DNA of 64,000 nt from Pectobacterium sp. A5351 (GTDB lineage: Bacteria > Pseudomonadota > Gammaproteobacteria > Enterobacterales > Enterobacteriaceae), in NCBI RefSeq assembly GCF_028335745.1, contig NZ_CP116477.1, positions 1,798,001 to 1,862,000 on the forward strand. Reading direction: 5' to 3'. The notes below the pieces were generated by a model that was not told the origin of the DNA, did no database searches, and worked only from the letters and a program-made list of their open reading frames with translations. The translations under genes were made by a program, and so were the position numbers. Of this stretch, positions 26,831 to 38,212 are shown piece by piece; position 1 is the first letter of the stretch; every line of letters begins with the position of its first letter.

Positions 26831-27679
26831 ATGACAAAGCAAAACAAAGGTATGACTCAGGACGTGATCGCGGCGCAAAACGCGACGGTTTTGGCAGTGG
26901 CGCATCGCGGCGTTTGGGCATCGGCGCCGGAAAATTCGCTGGCGGCGCTGCGCGAGGCGATTCGTCTGGGCATTGATATCGTGGAGATTGATGCGCAATT
27001 GACGGCAGATAGCCACGTTGTCGTGATTCATGATGACACGCTCGATCGTACGAGCGATATGCGAGGTCGCATTAGCCAGATGACGCTTGCGGAAGTCCGT
27101 CAGGCTCGTTTGCGCGGGAGTGACGGCGGCTCGGCATGGCCATTGAGTGACGAAAAGGTGCCGCTGTTGTATGAAATTCTCGAAGAGGCGCGAGGGAGAG
27201 TTGTCATCAATGTGGATGTTAAACATGAGCACGAATTTGGTGTGATCGCCCGCGATATTCGCGATAAAGGCCTGAGTGCGGGGGTGATCATGAAAAGCCC
27301 GGTTGATCTTGCTTCTGCCCATTTTCCCATTACATCGCCGTCGCGGGGTACCCAGATACCCTATATGCCGATGATTCACCTCAAACGGGGGAAAACTGTT
27401 GATATTCTACGGCAGGTTGATGATGTTGGCATCGCGATTGTTGAAGCCAATTTTGATCATATTGATGCGGTGACCGAAGCGTATGCCGAGTTTCAACGGC
27501 TTGGGGTGCGGATTTGGGTGAACACGCTGGATTGCTCGCATTCTCTCGACTATAGCGACACGCGCGCCTTAGCGGACCCTGACGCCGTATGGGGAGCATT
27601 AATTCAGGCTGGGGTGGGCGCGATACAGGTCGATCACGTCGACGCGTTTATCGATTTTCGGTCAACGCTGTCACGCTGA
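26831..27679 (+). CDS. Glycerophosphodiester phosphodiesterase family protein
   Basis: This protein of about 282 residues has the GDPD signature: AHRGVWASAPENS, VEIDAQLTADSHVVVIHDDTLDRT and a later VNVDVKHE, providing the metal and catalytic residues (His, Glu, Asp, His). Such enzymes release glycerol-3-phosphate from glycerophosphodiesters. No signal peptide is visible, so it is cytoplasmic. It is longer than and different from E. coli UgpQ, so I do not use that symbol. It begins 30 bp after the ugpB-like gene and is surely cotranscribed, which pairs uptake with hydrolysis. ATG codons at 26828 and 26831 are both possible; a TTTGGAGC site lies upstream. Confidence 0.87.
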   Translation: MTKQNKGMTQDVIAAQNATVLAVAHRGVWASAPENSLAALREAIRLGIDIVEIDAQLTADSHVVVIHDDTLDRTSDMRGRISQMTLAEVRQARLRGSDGGSAWPLSDEKVPLLYEILEEARGRVVINVDVKHEHEFGVIARDIRDKGLSAGVIMKSPVDLASAHFPITSPSRGTQIPYMPMIHLKRGKTVDILRQVDDVGIAIVEANFDHIDAVTEAYAEFQRLGVRIWVNTLDCSHSLDYSDTRALADPDAVWGALIQAGVGAIQVDHVDAFIDFRSTLSR

Positions 27680-27767
27680 CGCATCAGGATTAGCATCAAG
27701 CAGGACGCCGCTTTCCTTTTGAAAAGTGTAAAGTTATGTGGATTTAGTAACTGAAAAGTTAAGAATG

Positions 27768-27793
27768 CTTGAAAATGCCACGGCAACCCATAC
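27768..27793 (+). promoter_or_regulatory. Candidate heat-shock (sigma-32) promoter of htpX
   Basis: CTTGAAA at 27768-27774 and CCCATAC at 27787-27793, 12 bp apart, fit the sigma-32 elements CTTGAAA and CCCCATnT. It lies about 50 bp before the htpX start, and HtpX is a known envelope and heat stress protease. Confidence 0.6.
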
Positions 27794-27843
27794 GATGTAT
27801 GTGTTGCAAACTTTATCTTTCTGCGAGAGGAAATCAGACCTTT

Positions 27844-28725
27844 ATGATGCGTATTGCGCTTTTCCTGATCACCAACCTGGCGGTGATGTTGGTTTTCGGG
27901 CTGGTACTCAGCCTGACGGGAATTCAGTCCAGCAGTGTCCAGGGCTTAATGATTATGGCTGGGCTGTTTGGCTTTGGCGGTGCGTTTGTTTCACTGCTGA
28001 TGTCTAAATGGATGGCGTTACGGTCCGTTGGCGGTGAAGTCATTGAACAACCACGTAACGAAACCGAACGTTGGCTGATGGAAACCGTTCGTACACAGTC
28101 ACAGCAGGCAGGGATCGCGATGCCGCAGGTGGCTATCTACCATGCGCCGGACATCAATGCCTTTGCGACGGGCGCTCGTCGTGATGCATCGCTGGTGGCG
28201 GTCAGTACCGGTTTGCTGCAAAACATGAGCCGTGACGAAGCGGAAGCGGTTATTGCGCATGAAATTAGCCACATTGCGAATGGCGACATGGTGACCATGA
28301 CGTTGGTGCAGGGCGTGGTTAACACCTTCGTTATCTTTATCTCTCGTCTGATCGCTCAGGTCGTTTCCGGTTTCCTGTCCGGCAATCGTGATGAAGGGGA
28401 AAGCAGTAACGGCAACCCGCTGGTTTATTTTGCTGTTGCGACCGTGCTGGAACTGGTGTTTGGTATTCTTGCCAGCATCATCACCATGTGGTTCTCACGC
28501 TACCGTGAATTCCATGCGGATGCGGGTTCAGCCAAGCTGGTGGGGCGTGAGAAAATGATCGCTGCACTGCAACGCCTGAAGACCAGCTATGAACCGCAGG
28601 AAGAGAGCAGCATGATGGCTTTCTGCATTAACGGAAAATCGAAATCCTTCAGCGAACTGTTTATGTCTCACCCGCCGTTGGATAAGCGTATTGAAGCGCT
28701 GCGTTCCGGCGATTATCTAAAGTAA
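27844..28725 (+). CDS. htpX: Membrane zinc metalloprotease HtpX
   Basis: HtpX is an inner-membrane zinc protease that degrades misfolded membrane proteins, with overlapping roles to FtsH. The 293-residue length equals the E. coli protein. Two N-terminal membrane helices lie at about 4-24 and 34-54. The zinc site HEISH is at 139-143 and the third ligand is the glutamate of REFHADAGS near residue 222. Two more hydrophobic segments lie between them. ATG 27844 matches the family start MMRIALF; an upstream in-frame ATG at 27769 falls within the promoter. A terminator follows directly. Confidence 0.96.
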   Translation: MMRIALFLITNLAVMLVFGLVLSLTGIQSSSVQGLMIMAGLFGFGGAFVSLLMSKWMALRSVGGEVIEQPRNETERWLMETVRTQSQQAGIAMPQVAIYHAPDINAFATGARRDASLVAVSTGLLQNMSRDEAEAVIAHEISHIANGDMVTMTLVQGVVNTFVIFISRLIAQVVSGFLSGNRDEGESSNGNPLVYFAVATVLELVFGILASIITMWFSRYREFHADAGSAKLVGREKMIAALQRLKTSYEPQEESSMMAFCINGKSKSFSELFMSHPPLDKRIEALRSGDYLK

Positions 28726-28744
28726 TTCACGATATTTTCTTCCC

Positions 28745-28770
28745 AAAGGCCCGTTCGGGCCTTTGTTATT
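28745..28770 (+). terminator. htpX terminator
   Basis: AAAGGCCCG and CGGGCCTTT form a perfect 9-bp stem with a TT loop, followed by TGTTATTT, about 20 bp after the htpX stop. Confidence 0.85.
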
Positions 28771-28888
28771 TCTGCGTTTATTGATCCGGCAAACCCGCGC
28801 TTTCTCTGTTCATGTGTTTTCATTAGATCTGAAACAGGTGGTGAAAACATGAAGAATGTTTTATAAAATAAAATCACGATCACGGAAA

Positions 28889-28907
28889 AATGAAACATTG
28901 TTTCTAT
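28889..28907 (+). promoter_or_regulatory. KdgR box upstream of ogl
   Basis: AATGAAACATTGTTTCTAT matches the KdgR consensus (AATRAAAYRNYRTTTYATT) at 17 of 19 positions. It overlaps a TATAAT -10 element at 28905-28910, so bound KdgR would block RNA polymerase. A weaker similar sequence lies near 28843-28865. Confidence 0.85.
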
Positions 28908-29066
28908 AATGCCGATATAACAGGCGTCTCGCGTGAGATTGGTGGCCTGATTTTTGAACAACCGCTGTCGGGGTAACTCGCTTGTCGGGCGGTCGGAATG
29001 TCAGGTTATCGAAGAGTATGCGCGTGTGGCGTCAGATTCTTCATGATAAGTTCTAAGGATTTACGG

Positions 29067-30233
29067 ATGGCCAAAGGTAACAAGATCCCCCTAACGTTTC
29101 ATACCTATCAGGATTCAGCAACTGGCACCGAAGTTGTGCGTTTAACCCCGCCCGATGTTATCTGCCACCGCAACTATTTCTACCAGAAGTGCTTCTTCAA
29201 TGACGGCAGCAAGCTGCTGTTTGGCGCGGCGTTTGATGGCCCGTGGAATTACTATCTGTTGGATTTAAAAGAGCAGAGCGCTACGCAGCTGACGGAAGGC
29301 AAAGGCGACAACACCTTTGGCGGTTTCCTGTCCCCGAATGACGATGCGCTGTATTACGTTAAAAATACCCGTAATCTGATGCGTGTCGATCTGGAGACGC
29401 TGGAAGAGAAAACGATTTATCAGGTGCCTGACGACTGGGTTGGCTACGGCACCTGGGTCGCCAACTCCGATTGCACCAAAATGGTCGGTATTGAGATCAA
29501 AAAAGAAGACTGGAAACCACTGACCGATTGGAAAAAATTCCAGGAATTCTACTTCACTAACCCTTGTTGTCGCCTGATTCGTGTCGATTTGGTTACGGGC
29601 GAAGCGCAGACTATCCTTCAGGAAAACCAGTGGTTGGGTCACCCAATCTACCGTCCGGGTGATGACAACACCGTGGCTTTCTGCCACGAAGGCCCACATG
29701 ACCTGGTTGATGCCCGTATGTGGTTCATCAACGAAGATGGGACCAACATGCGTAAAGTGAAAGAGCATGCTGAAGGCGAAAGCTGCACCCACGAATTCTG
29801 GGTACCAGATGGTTCAGCGATGATTTACGTCTCTTACCTGAAAGACGACAGCAATCGCTATATCCGCAGCATCGATCCGGTTACGCTGGAAGATCGTCAA
29901 CTGCGCGTCATGCCGCCGTGTTCTCACCTGATGAGTAACTATGATGGCACGCTGTTGGTCGGTGATGGTTCCGATGCGCCGGTCGACGTGCAGGACGATG
30001 GCGGCTATAAAATCGAGAACGATCCGTTCCTGTATGTTTTCAACCTGAAAACGGGCAAAGAACATCGTATTGCACAGCACAATACATCCTGGGAAGTGTT
30101 GGAAGGTGATCGTCAAGTGACTCACCCGCATCCTTCTTTCACACCGGATAATAAACAAGTCCTGTTTACTTCTGACGTAGATGGCAAACCTGCGCTGTAT
30201 CTGGCGAAGGTTCCTGATTCAGTCTGGAACTAA
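29067..30233 (+). CDS. ogl: Oligogalacturonate lyase
   Basis: Ogl (polysaccharide lyase family 22) cleaves short saturated and unsaturated oligogalacturonides in the cytoplasm to 4-deoxy-L-threo-5-hexosulose uronate. The 388-residue length equals the described soft-rot enzymes. The beta-propeller sequence is recognisable from MAKGNKIPLTF to the end, with family His residues in VICHRNYFYQK, CHEGPHDL, CTHEFW and CSHLMSNYDG; several of them bind the metal ion in known structures. There is no signal peptide. The chosen ATG has a TAAGGAT site. A KdgR box at the promoter and the adjacent kdgR gene fit control by pectin breakdown products. Confidence 0.96.
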   Translation: MAKGNKIPLTFHTYQDSATGTEVVRLTPPDVICHRNYFYQKCFFNDGSKLLFGAAFDGPWNYYLLDLKEQSATQLTEGKGDNTFGGFLSPNDDALYYVKNTRNLMRVDLETLEEKTIYQVPDDWVGYGTWVANSDCTKMVGIEIKKEDWKPLTDWKKFQEFYFTNPCCRLIRVDLVTGEAQTILQENQWLGHPIYRPGDDNTVAFCHEGPHDLVDARMWFINEDGTNMRKVKEHAEGESCTHEFWVPDGSAMIYVSYLKDDSNRYIRSIDPVTLEDRQLRVMPPCSHLMSNYDGTLLVGDGSDAPVDVQDDGGYKIENDPFLYVFNLKTGKEHRIAQHNTSWEVLEGDRQVTHPHPSFTPDNKQVLFTSDVDGKPALYLAKVPDSVWN

Positions 30234-30244
30234 TAATACTAATA

Positions 30245-30280
30245 AATCCGCGTCACATTTTATGACGCGGATTATTTTAA
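30245..30280 (+). terminator. ogl terminator
   Basis: AATCCGCGTCA and TGACGCGGATT form a perfect 11-bp stem with a 7-base loop and the tail ATTTTAAA, right after the ogl stop. Confidence 0.85.
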
Positions 30281-30447
30281 AATATTTGCTTACATATTAT
30301 TTTATTAATTCTCTGACGCGGTTATTTCTCAAACTTAACTTGATTATCGTTGTTGTTCCATTGCCATAATCAAAGCGTTCCCTTTATACTAAAACCATTG
30401 TTCTATTTTTTTTAAAACAAAAAAAACTGAGTAGGGTAACCACAAAA

Positions 30448-31239
30448 ATGGCTATTGCAGATTTAGATAAACAACCCGATTCCGTGTCGTCCGTTTTAAA
30501 GGTTTTTGGTATTTTGCAGGCATTAGGTGAAGAAAGAGAAATTGGTATTACCGAGCTTTCTCAGCGAGTCATGATGTCCAAGAGTACCGTTTACCGCTTC
30601 TTGCAGACGATGAAATCCCTGGGCTATGTCGCGCAGGAAGGTGAATCAGAGAAATATTCGCTAACGCTCAAGTTGTTTGAACTTGGGGCAAAAGCATTGC
30701 AGAACGTCGATTTAATCCGCAGTGCGGATATACAGATGCGGGAGTTGTCTACGCTAACGCGGGAAACGATCCACCTTGGCGCGTTGGATGAAGACGGCAT
30801 CGTTTATATCCACAAGATTGATTCGATGTATAACTTGCGGATGTATTCTCGTATTGGTCGCCGTAATCCGCTGCACAGTACCGCAATCGGTAAAGTGCTG
30901 TTGGCATGGCGCGATCGTGGCGAAGTAGAAGAGATTCTGTCGACAGTTGAATTCACTCGCAGTACGCCACACACGCTATGTACTGCTGAAGATCTTCTCA
31001 ACCAATTAGACGTTGTTCGCGGACAAGGCTACGGAGAAGATAACGAAGAGCAGGAAGAAGGGTTGCGTTGTATCGCTGTGCCAGTATTCGATCGCTTTGG
31101 CGTTGTGATTGCCGGCCTCAGTATTTCTTTTCCGACGATTCGTTTTTCGGAAGAAAACAAACACGAATATGTGGCTACACTGCATACTGCCGCCAGAAAT
31201 ATCTCTGAGCAAATGGGCTACCACGATTACCCGTTCTGA
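30448..31239 (+). CDS. kdgR: Pectin catabolism repressor KdgR (IclR family)
   Basis: KdgR represses genes for pectinases, oligogalacturonate uptake and catabolism and is released by 2-keto-3-deoxygluconate. The 263-residue protein has an N-terminal winged helix-turn-helix (about 15-75; IGITELSQRVMMSKSTVYRFL) and a C-terminal IclR effector domain, including GRRNPLHSTAIGKVLLAW and the EGLRCIAVPVFD stretch. The start has a GGGTAACC region upstream with moderate ribosome-binding strength. It lies directly downstream of its target ogl but behind ogl's terminator, so it is transcribed separately. Similarity to enterobacterial KdgR is clear throughout. Confidence 0.96.
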   Translation: MAIADLDKQPDSVSSVLKVFGILQALGEEREIGITELSQRVMMSKSTVYRFLQTMKSLGYVAQEGESEKYSLTLKLFELGAKALQNVDLIRSADIQMRELSTLTRETIHLGALDEDGIVYIHKIDSMYNLRMYSRIGRRNPLHSTAIGKVLLAWRDRGEVEEILSTVEFTRSTPHTLCTAEDLLNQLDVVRGQGYGEDNEEQEEGLRCIAVPVFDRFGVVIAGLSISFPTIRFSEENKHEYVATLHTAARNISEQMGYHDYPF

Positions 31240-31259
31240 TATTCGCTATTGATACCTGA

Positions 31260-31285
31260 GCCTGTCCTTACCGACAGGCTTTTTT
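31260..31285 (+). terminator. kdgR terminator
   Basis: GCCTGTC and GACAGGC form a perfect 7-bp stem with a 6-base loop followed by six T residues, 20 bp after the kdgR stop. Confidence 0.88.
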
Positions 31286-31314
31286 ATGGCGTGTCATCCC
31301 CCGGCCGCCAGCCA

Positions 31315-31365
31315 GCGGGCCGTCGCAAGCGACGTTGAAAAACGTTCCCCACGTTTTTTTACCAA
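31315..31365 (+). repeat. Dispersed palindromic repeat, copy 1
   Basis: The sequence contains GGGCCGTCGCAAGCGACGTT followed by an AACGTT-centred inverted part and a T run. Related copies are at about 42928-42975 and, inverted, 47300-47345. Each lies between genes. It looks like a REP-type family, and this copy may also fold as a hairpin. Confidence 0.7.
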
Positions 31366-31487
31366 TACCATAGCGATGCGTATCAATACGATATGGAACG
31401 GATAGGGTTGGGTATCGAATTTGGCTACGTCACGGTGTTAAGATAGCCCACAGGTACCTGTCATCAGTGGTTATAAGTGGAGTCGTT

Positions 31488-31751
31488 GTGAACATATTAG
31501 AAGTTGTTTTTGTCTTGCTGGTTGTGCTGCTGGCCGCGCTGATCTGGTTTTTTGTTAATCGGGCGAGCGTCAGAGCGAATGAGCAAGTGAAATTGCTGCA
31601 AGAGATTGTAGAGCAGCAACGCCAGCAGTTAGCGTTATTGAAAAAATTACTGCCCCAGAATGCAGAGAAAAGTACACCTGAAACGCTTACCGCCGATCTC
31701 GAGAGTGATGATGTGGAGTTAACGTTTAAAAGTGTCATTCCTGAACGTTAA
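31488..31751 (+). CDS. yebO: YebO-like small membrane protein
   Basis: This 87-residue protein has one N-terminal membrane helix (NILEVVFVLLVVLLAALIWF) followed by NRASVRANEQ, then a coiled-coil-like stretch (LLQEIVEQQRQQLALLKKLL) and an acidic tail ending in VIPER. The pattern and ending match E. coli YebO, which also lies near kdgR and htpX. Function is unknown in the family. I chose GTG 31488 because GGAG lies 8 bases upstream; an in-frame GTG at 31467 has no site. It would face the cytoplasm with its coiled coil, an inference from the basic residues after the helix. Confidence 0.82.
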   Translation: MNILEVVFVLLVVLLAALIWFFVNRASVRANEQVKLLQEIVEQQRQQLALLKKLLPQNAEKSTPETLTADLESDDVELTFKSVIPER

Positions 31752-31866
31752 TGGCACCGTCATGGTATCGCGTTTAAATCTCTATCCTTTGCCCGCTCGC
31801 GTCATCCTTCGTGAACGAGCATGGTTATAAAAATGAAGAAGGCTTTACAGGAAGCACAAAAACAAC

Positions 31867-33267
31867 ATGGCAAATGCGCAAAACAACACAGCAAACAATC
31901 AACAGGAACTGGTTTTAAAACGAGGGTTAAAGAATCGGCATATTCAACTGATAGCGCTGGGTGGCGCGATTGGTACCGGCTTGTTTTTAGGGATATCACA
32001 GACTATCCAAATGGCTGGACCGTCCGTTTTATTGGGTTACGCGATTGCCGGAATGATTGCGTTTCTGATTATGCGACAACTGGGCGAGATGGTGGTGGAA
32101 GAACCGGTAGCGGGTTCGTTCAGCCATTTTGCCTATAAATACTGGGGTGATTTTGCAGGCTTTCTGGCGGGCTGGAACTACTGGGCGATGTTTATTCTGG
32201 TAGGAATGGCTGAACTGACGGCCGTGGGGATTTATATCCAATACTGGTGGCCTGAGACGCCAACCTGGCTGTCCGCCGCAATATTCTTCGTACTTATCAA
32301 CCTGATCAATCTGGTGAATGTGCGGATGTTTGGGGAAACTGAATTCTGGTTCGCCATTATCAAAGTGCTGGCCATCGTCGGGATGATTGTCTTCGGCAGT
32401 TGGCTGCTGCTGAGTGGTAATGGCGGCGAAACGGCAACGGTGCGTAATTTATGGATCCATGGCGGATTCATGCCGAATGGCGCAAGTGGATTGATCATGG
32501 CCATGGCGGTGATTATGTTCTCATTCGGTGGTCTGGAATTAGTCGGTATCACTGCGGCAGAAGCTGCCGATCCGAAACGTTCTATTCCTCAGGCGACCAA
32601 TCAGGTGGTCTATCGTATCCTGATTTTCTATATCGGCGCGCTGTCTATTTTGTTATCGCTTTATCCGTGGGGAAATGTCGTTGGTGGCGGTAGTCCGTTT
32701 GTTCTTATCTTCCATGCGCTGAATAGCAATATGGTGGCAAACGTACTGAACATTGTGGTACTCACGGCGGCATTATCGGTTTACAACAGCGGCGTGTACT
32801 GTAATAGCCGGATGCTGTACGGTTTGGCAAAGCAGGGAAATGCGCCGAAGTCTCTCGCGAAGGTCAATGCGCGTGGTGTCCCCGTTCGCTCTATCGCGTT
32901 GTCAGCCTTAGCGACATCGTTCGGTGTCGCGATCAACTACCTGATGCCAGGCAAAGCTTTTGAGCTGTTGATGGCGCTGGTGGTGTCGACGCTGGTGATT
33001 AACTGGATCATGATCTGCTTTGCACATCTGCGTTTCCGTCAGGCGATGATGGAGAAGGGGATTGTTCCTGCATTCAAAGCCTTCTGGTATCCGTGGGGCA
33101 ACTACCTGTGTCTGGCGTTTTTGGCGGGGATTTTGGTGATTATGCTGCTGTCGCCGGGCATTCGCATTTCGGTCATTTTAATTCCGTTCTGGATTGCCGT
33201 TATTTGGCTGGGATTCCGACTTTCCCGTAAAAATAACGGGGCGCTGAAGTCGGCGCAAACACAGTAA
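31867..33267 (+). CDS. aroP: Aromatic amino-acid permease (AroP/PheP family)
   Basis: This 466-residue inner-membrane permease of the amino acid-polyamine-organocation superfamily has twelve predicted helices. The start region NRHIQLIALGGAIGTGLFLG, then MRQLGEMVVEEPVAGSFSHFAYKYWG, FSFGGLELVGITAAEA and ALSVYNSGVYCNSRMLYGLAKQGNAPK, follow E. coli AroP and PheP closely. AroP carries Phe, Tyr and Trp by proton symport; PheP prefers Phe. I judge it slightly closer to AroP but cannot separate them firmly. The gene is monocistronic, with an ERIC element downstream. The site GGAAG lies somewhat far (12 bases) from the ATG. Confidence 0.88.
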   Translation: MANAQNNTANNQQELVLKRGLKNRHIQLIALGGAIGTGLFLGISQTIQMAGPSVLLGYAIAGMIAFLIMRQLGEMVVEEPVAGSFSHFAYKYWGDFAGFLAGWNYWAMFILVGMAELTAVGIYIQYWWPETPTWLSAAIFFVLINLINLVNVRMFGETEFWFAIIKVLAIVGMIVFGSWLLLSGNGGETATVRNLWIHGGFMPNGASGLIMAMAVIMFSFGGLELVGITAAEAADPKRSIPQATNQVVYRILIFYIGALSILLSLYPWGNVVGGGSPFVLIFHALNSNMVANVLNIVVLTAALSVYNSGVYCNSRMLYGLAKQGNAPKSLAKVNARGVPVRSIALSALATSFGVAINYLMPGKAFELLMALVVSTLVINWIMICFAHLRFRQAMMEKGIVPAFKAFWYPWGNYLCLAFLAGILVIMLLSPGIRISVILIPFWIAVIWLGFRLSRKNNGALKSAQTQ

Positions 33268-33327
33268 ACACGTCCGTGGCCTGTTTATCATGCGGTAACG
33301 ATTTGCAGGCTACCCATCCGGCTTTAA

Positions 33328-33454
<127 letters not shown>

Positions 33455-33504
33455 CAGCACTTATAAGGTGTATTATTGTCCCCGACGTTATCCATGTCAC
33501 GCTA

Positions 33505-33530
33505 GTGCACGCCTTTAGTCGTGTGCACCA
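33505..33530 (+). promoter_or_regulatory. Hairpin in the thrS leader, possible ThrRS operator arm
   Basis: GTGCACG and CGTGTGCAC form a stem with one bulge in the thrS leader region. In E. coli, threonyl-tRNA synthetase represses its own translation by binding tRNA-like hairpins in this leader. A second small hairpin, GTGG-TTCA-CCAC near 33622-33633, stands next to the thrS start. Assignment is by position. Confidence 0.4.
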
Positions 33531-33564
33531 TGTGTATATATTTCACAGAGTACAGAGGAATAGC

Positions 33565-33642
33565 ATGGTTAACACTTTTGATTTTCAATTGATAGACGAT
33601 TTTTTGCATGTGAGCTTTCGTGTGGTTCACCACTGTAAATAA
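33565..33642 (+). CDS. Possible 25-codon upstream ORF in the thrS leader
   Basis: ATG at 33565 is preceded by AGAGGAA at 7-8 bases and opens a 25-residue frame that stops 10 bp before thrS. It encodes a polar peptide starting [16 protein letters not shown] and rich in Val, His and Phe near the end. It contains only one Thr codon, so it is not a classical threonine attenuator peptide. It may be translated and coupled to thrS, or its ribosome-binding site may be accidental. I know of no named homologue. Confidence 0.4.
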   Translation: MVNTFDFQLIDDFLHVSFRVVHHCK

Positions 33643-33652
33643 GGGAATTATA

Positions 33653-35581
33653 ATGCCAGTTATCACCCTTCCTGATGGAAGTCAGCGTCATTACGACCAC
33701 GCCGTTTCTCCCCTGGATGTTGCACTTGATATTGGTCCCGGCCTGGCAAAAGCCTGTATCGCCGGACGCGTCAACGGCGAGCTGGTTGATGCCAGCGATA
33801 AAATCGATACCGATGCGCAGTTAGCTATCATCACTGCCAAAGATGAAGCGGGTCTGGAAATTATTCGCCACTCCTGTGCGCACTTATTGGGCCATGCGAT
33901 CAAGCAACTGTGGCCAGATACCAAAATGGCGATTGGTCCGGTTATCGACAACGGTTTTTACTATGACGTAGATATCGACCGTACCCTGACTCAGGAAGAT
34001 ATTGAGCTGCTCGAAAAGCGTATGCACGAGCTTGCTGACACTGACTATGACGTCATTAAGAAAAAAGTCAGTTGGCAGGAAGCGCGCGATGCCTTCGCTG
34101 CGCGCGGTGAGACCTACAAAATGGCGATTCTGGATGAGAACATCAGTCGTGATGATCGTCCGGGTCTGTACCACCATGAAGAATACATCGATATGTGCCG
34201 TGGCCCGCACGTACCGAATATGCGGTTCTGCCACCATTTCAAATTGCAGAAAACGTCGGGGGCTTACTGGCGCGGCGACAGCAAAAACAAAATGCTGCAA
34301 CGTATCTACGGCACGGCATGGGCGGACAAAAAGCAGTTGGCTTCTTACCTGCAACGTCTGGAAGAAGCGGCGAAGCGTGACCATCGCAAAATCGGCAAAC
34401 AGCTGGACCTGTATCACATGCAGGAAGAAGCGCCGGGTATGGTGTTCTGGCACAATGACGGTTGGACGATCTTCCGCGAGCTGGAAGCATTTGTGCGCAT
34501 GAAGCTGAAGTCGTACCAGTATCAAGAAGTCAAAGGTCCATTCATGATGGATCGCGTGATGTGGGAAAAAACCGGTCACTGGGAAAACTACAAAGAAGCG
34601 ATGTTCACGACCTCATCAGAAAACCGTGAATACTGCATCAAGCCGATGAATTGCCCGGGTCACGTACAGATTTTCAATCAGGGGTTGAAATCATACCGCG
34701 ATCTGCCGCTGCGTATGGCTGAGTTTGGTAGCTGTCACCGTAATGAACCATCAGGCTCTCTGCATGGCTTAATGCGCGTGCGTGGCTTTACTCAGGACGA
34801 TGCGCACATCTTCTGTACGGAAGAACAGGTTCGCGATGAAGTGAATAGCTGCATCAAGATGGTGTATGACATGTACAGCACCTTCGGTTTTGAAAAAATC
34901 GTGGTGAAGCTGTCTACGCGTCCTGAAAAACGTATCGGTAGCGATGAGATGTGGGATCGCGCTGAAGCCGACCTGGCCGCCGCGTTGACTGAAAATAACA
35001 TCGAATTTGACTATCAGCCGGGTGAAGGGGCGTTCTACGGTCCAAAAATTGAATTTACCCTGCATGATTGTTTGGATCGTGCGTGGCAGTGTGGTACGGT
35101 GCAACTCGACTTTTCATTACCGGGTCGCCTGAATGCGTCTTACGTTGGCGAAAGCAACGAACGTCAGGTGCCGGTTATGATTCACCGGGCTATTTTGGGA
35201 TCAATGGAGCGTTTCATCGGTATTTTGACCGAAGAATTCGCCGGCTTCTTCCCAACCTGGTTAGCTCCGGTTCAAGTGGTGATTATGAATATCACCGATA
35301 CCCAGTCTGATTATGTCAACGAATTGACCCAAAAACTGCAAGAAGCGGGCATTCGCGTAAAAGCAGACTTGAGAAATGAGAAGATAGGCTTTAAAATCCG
35401 CGAGCACACTTTACGGCGGGTTCCCTATATGCTGGTTTGTGGCGACAAAGAAGTTGAGGCAGGAAAAGTTGCTGTCCGTACTCGTCGCGGTAAAGACCTG
35501 GGGAGTCTGGATGTCAGTGAAGTCATCAGTAAGCTGCAGCAAGAGATTCGCAGCCGTAGTCTTCATCAATTGGAGGAATAA
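33653..35581 (+). CDS. thrS: Threonyl-tRNA synthetase
   Basis: ThrRS charges tRNA-Thr and edits mischarged serine. The 642-residue length equals the E. coli enzyme. In order it shows an N-terminal TGS-like domain (1-60), the editing domain with [10 protein letters not shown] and [15 protein letters not shown], the class II catalytic core with motif 2 ([15 protein letters not shown]) and motif 3 ([13 protein letters not shown]), and the anticodon-binding domain at the end. Zinc ligands are expected at the Cys of NCPGH and two His residues. ATG 33653 follows AAGGGAAT. Translation is probably self-repressed through the leader, as in E. coli. infC follows 3 bp later. Confidence 0.97.
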   Translation: MPVITLPDGSQRHYDHAVSPLDVALDIGPGLAKACIAGRVNGELVDASDKIDTDAQLAIITAKDEAGLEIIRHSCAHLLGHAIKQLWPDTKMAIGPVIDNGFYYDVDIDRTLTQEDIELLEKRMHELADTDYDVIKKKVSWQEARDAFAARGETYKMAILDENISRDDRPGLYHHEEYIDMCRGPHVPNMRFCHHFKLQKTSGAYWRGDSKNKMLQRIYGTAWADKKQLASYLQRLEEAAKRDHRKIGKQLDLYHMQEEAPGMVFWHNDGWTIFRELEAFVRMKLKSYQYQEVKGPFMMDRVMWEKTGHWENYKEAMFTTSSENREYCIKPMNCPGHVQIFNQGLKSYRDLPLRMAEFGSCHRNEPSGSLHGLMRVRGFTQDDAHIFCTEEQVRDEVNSCIKMVYDMYSTFGFEKIVVKLSTRPEKRIGSDEMWDRAEADLAAALTENNIEFDYQPGEGAFYGPKIEFTLHDCLDRAWQCGTVQLDFSLPGRLNASYVGESNERQVPVMIHRAILGSMERFIGILTEEFAGFFPTWLAPVQVVIMNITDTQSDYVNELTQKLQEAGIRVKADLRNEKIGFKIREHTLRRVPYMLVCGDKEVEAGKVAVRTRRGKDLGSLDVSEVISKLQQEIRSRSLHQLEE

Positions 35582-36127
<546 letters not shown>

Positions 36128-36143
36128 GGCACTCAAGTAACAG

Positions 36144-36189
36144 AACCGCGCTGCTTTTATCTTGCGTTAAGCAAAAAAACTGTGCGGTT
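36144..36189 (+). promoter_or_regulatory. Possible L20-responsive leader before rpmI
   Basis: AACCGC at 36144 and GCGGTT at 36184 can pair around a smaller hairpin in the 113-bp gap between infC and rpmI. In E. coli ribosomal protein L20 represses rpmI-rplT through structured RNA here. The fit is by position and pairing only. Confidence 0.4.
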
Positions 36190-36219
36190 TTGTTCGCCTT
36201 ATCTGATTCGTTTTATTAA

Positions 36220-36438
<219 letters not shown>

Positions 36439-36463
36439 GTAACCTTTTTTTAATTCAGAATAA

Positions 36464-36838
<375 letters not shown>

Positions 36839-36848
36839 GTCAGTTGAG

Positions 36849-36873
36849 AGAGGGAGCTTTAGCTCCCTCTTTT
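36849..36873 (+). terminator. rplT terminator
   Basis: AGAGGGAGCT and AGCTCCCTCT form a perfect 10-bp stem with a TT loop, followed by TTTTC, directly after rplT. In E. coli some transcripts read on into pheST. Confidence 0.85.
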
Positions 36874-36988
36874 CGTCAGATATCATAGATTTTTTATTGT
36901 TTTCAACCATTTTTATTCACAAGGCTTCTTGTGATTCTCAAGACTGTGATTCTCAAAACATTGACTTTTAAAACAAGGTAACGCAAGT

Positions 36989-37033
36989 ATGAATGCTGCT
37001 ATTTTCCGTTTCTTTTTTTACTTTAGCGCCTGA
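36989..37033 (+). CDS. pheM: Phenylalanyl-tRNA synthetase operon leader peptide
   Basis: The 14-residue peptide MNAAIFRFFFYFSA contains five Phe codons and differs from the E. coli leader only in the last residue. Ribosome stalling at these codons when charged tRNA-Phe is scarce controls the attenuator at 37081-37104. ACAAGGTAACG before the ATG holds the ribosome-binding site. Confidence 0.95.
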   Translation: MNAAIFRFFFYFSA

Positions 37034-37034
37034 A

Positions 37035-37104
37035 TTCAGGGGGCTTTGCGCGTAAGAAAAGAAACGAAAAGTAGCGCTTGAGCCTCCCTAAGGGAGGCTT
37101 TTTT
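37035..37104 (+). promoter_or_regulatory. pheST attenuator
   Basis: The terminator is AGCCTCCC-TAA-GGGAGGCT (37081-37099) plus a T run. A competing arm AGGGGGCTTTGCGC (about 37038-37051) can pair with GCGCTTGAGCCTCCCT and act as antiterminator. With pheM upstream this is a classical phenylalanine attenuator. Confidence 0.92.
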
Positions 37105-37115
37105 GTTTACGATAA

Positions 37116-38198
<1,083 letters not shown>

Positions 38199-38212
38199 GG
38201 CGGGTATACATC

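Noticed and set aside
26297..27379. Long minus-strand open frame opposite ugpB and the phosphodiesterase gene
   Set aside because: It spans two genes on the other strand and has His/Arg-rich shadow composition.
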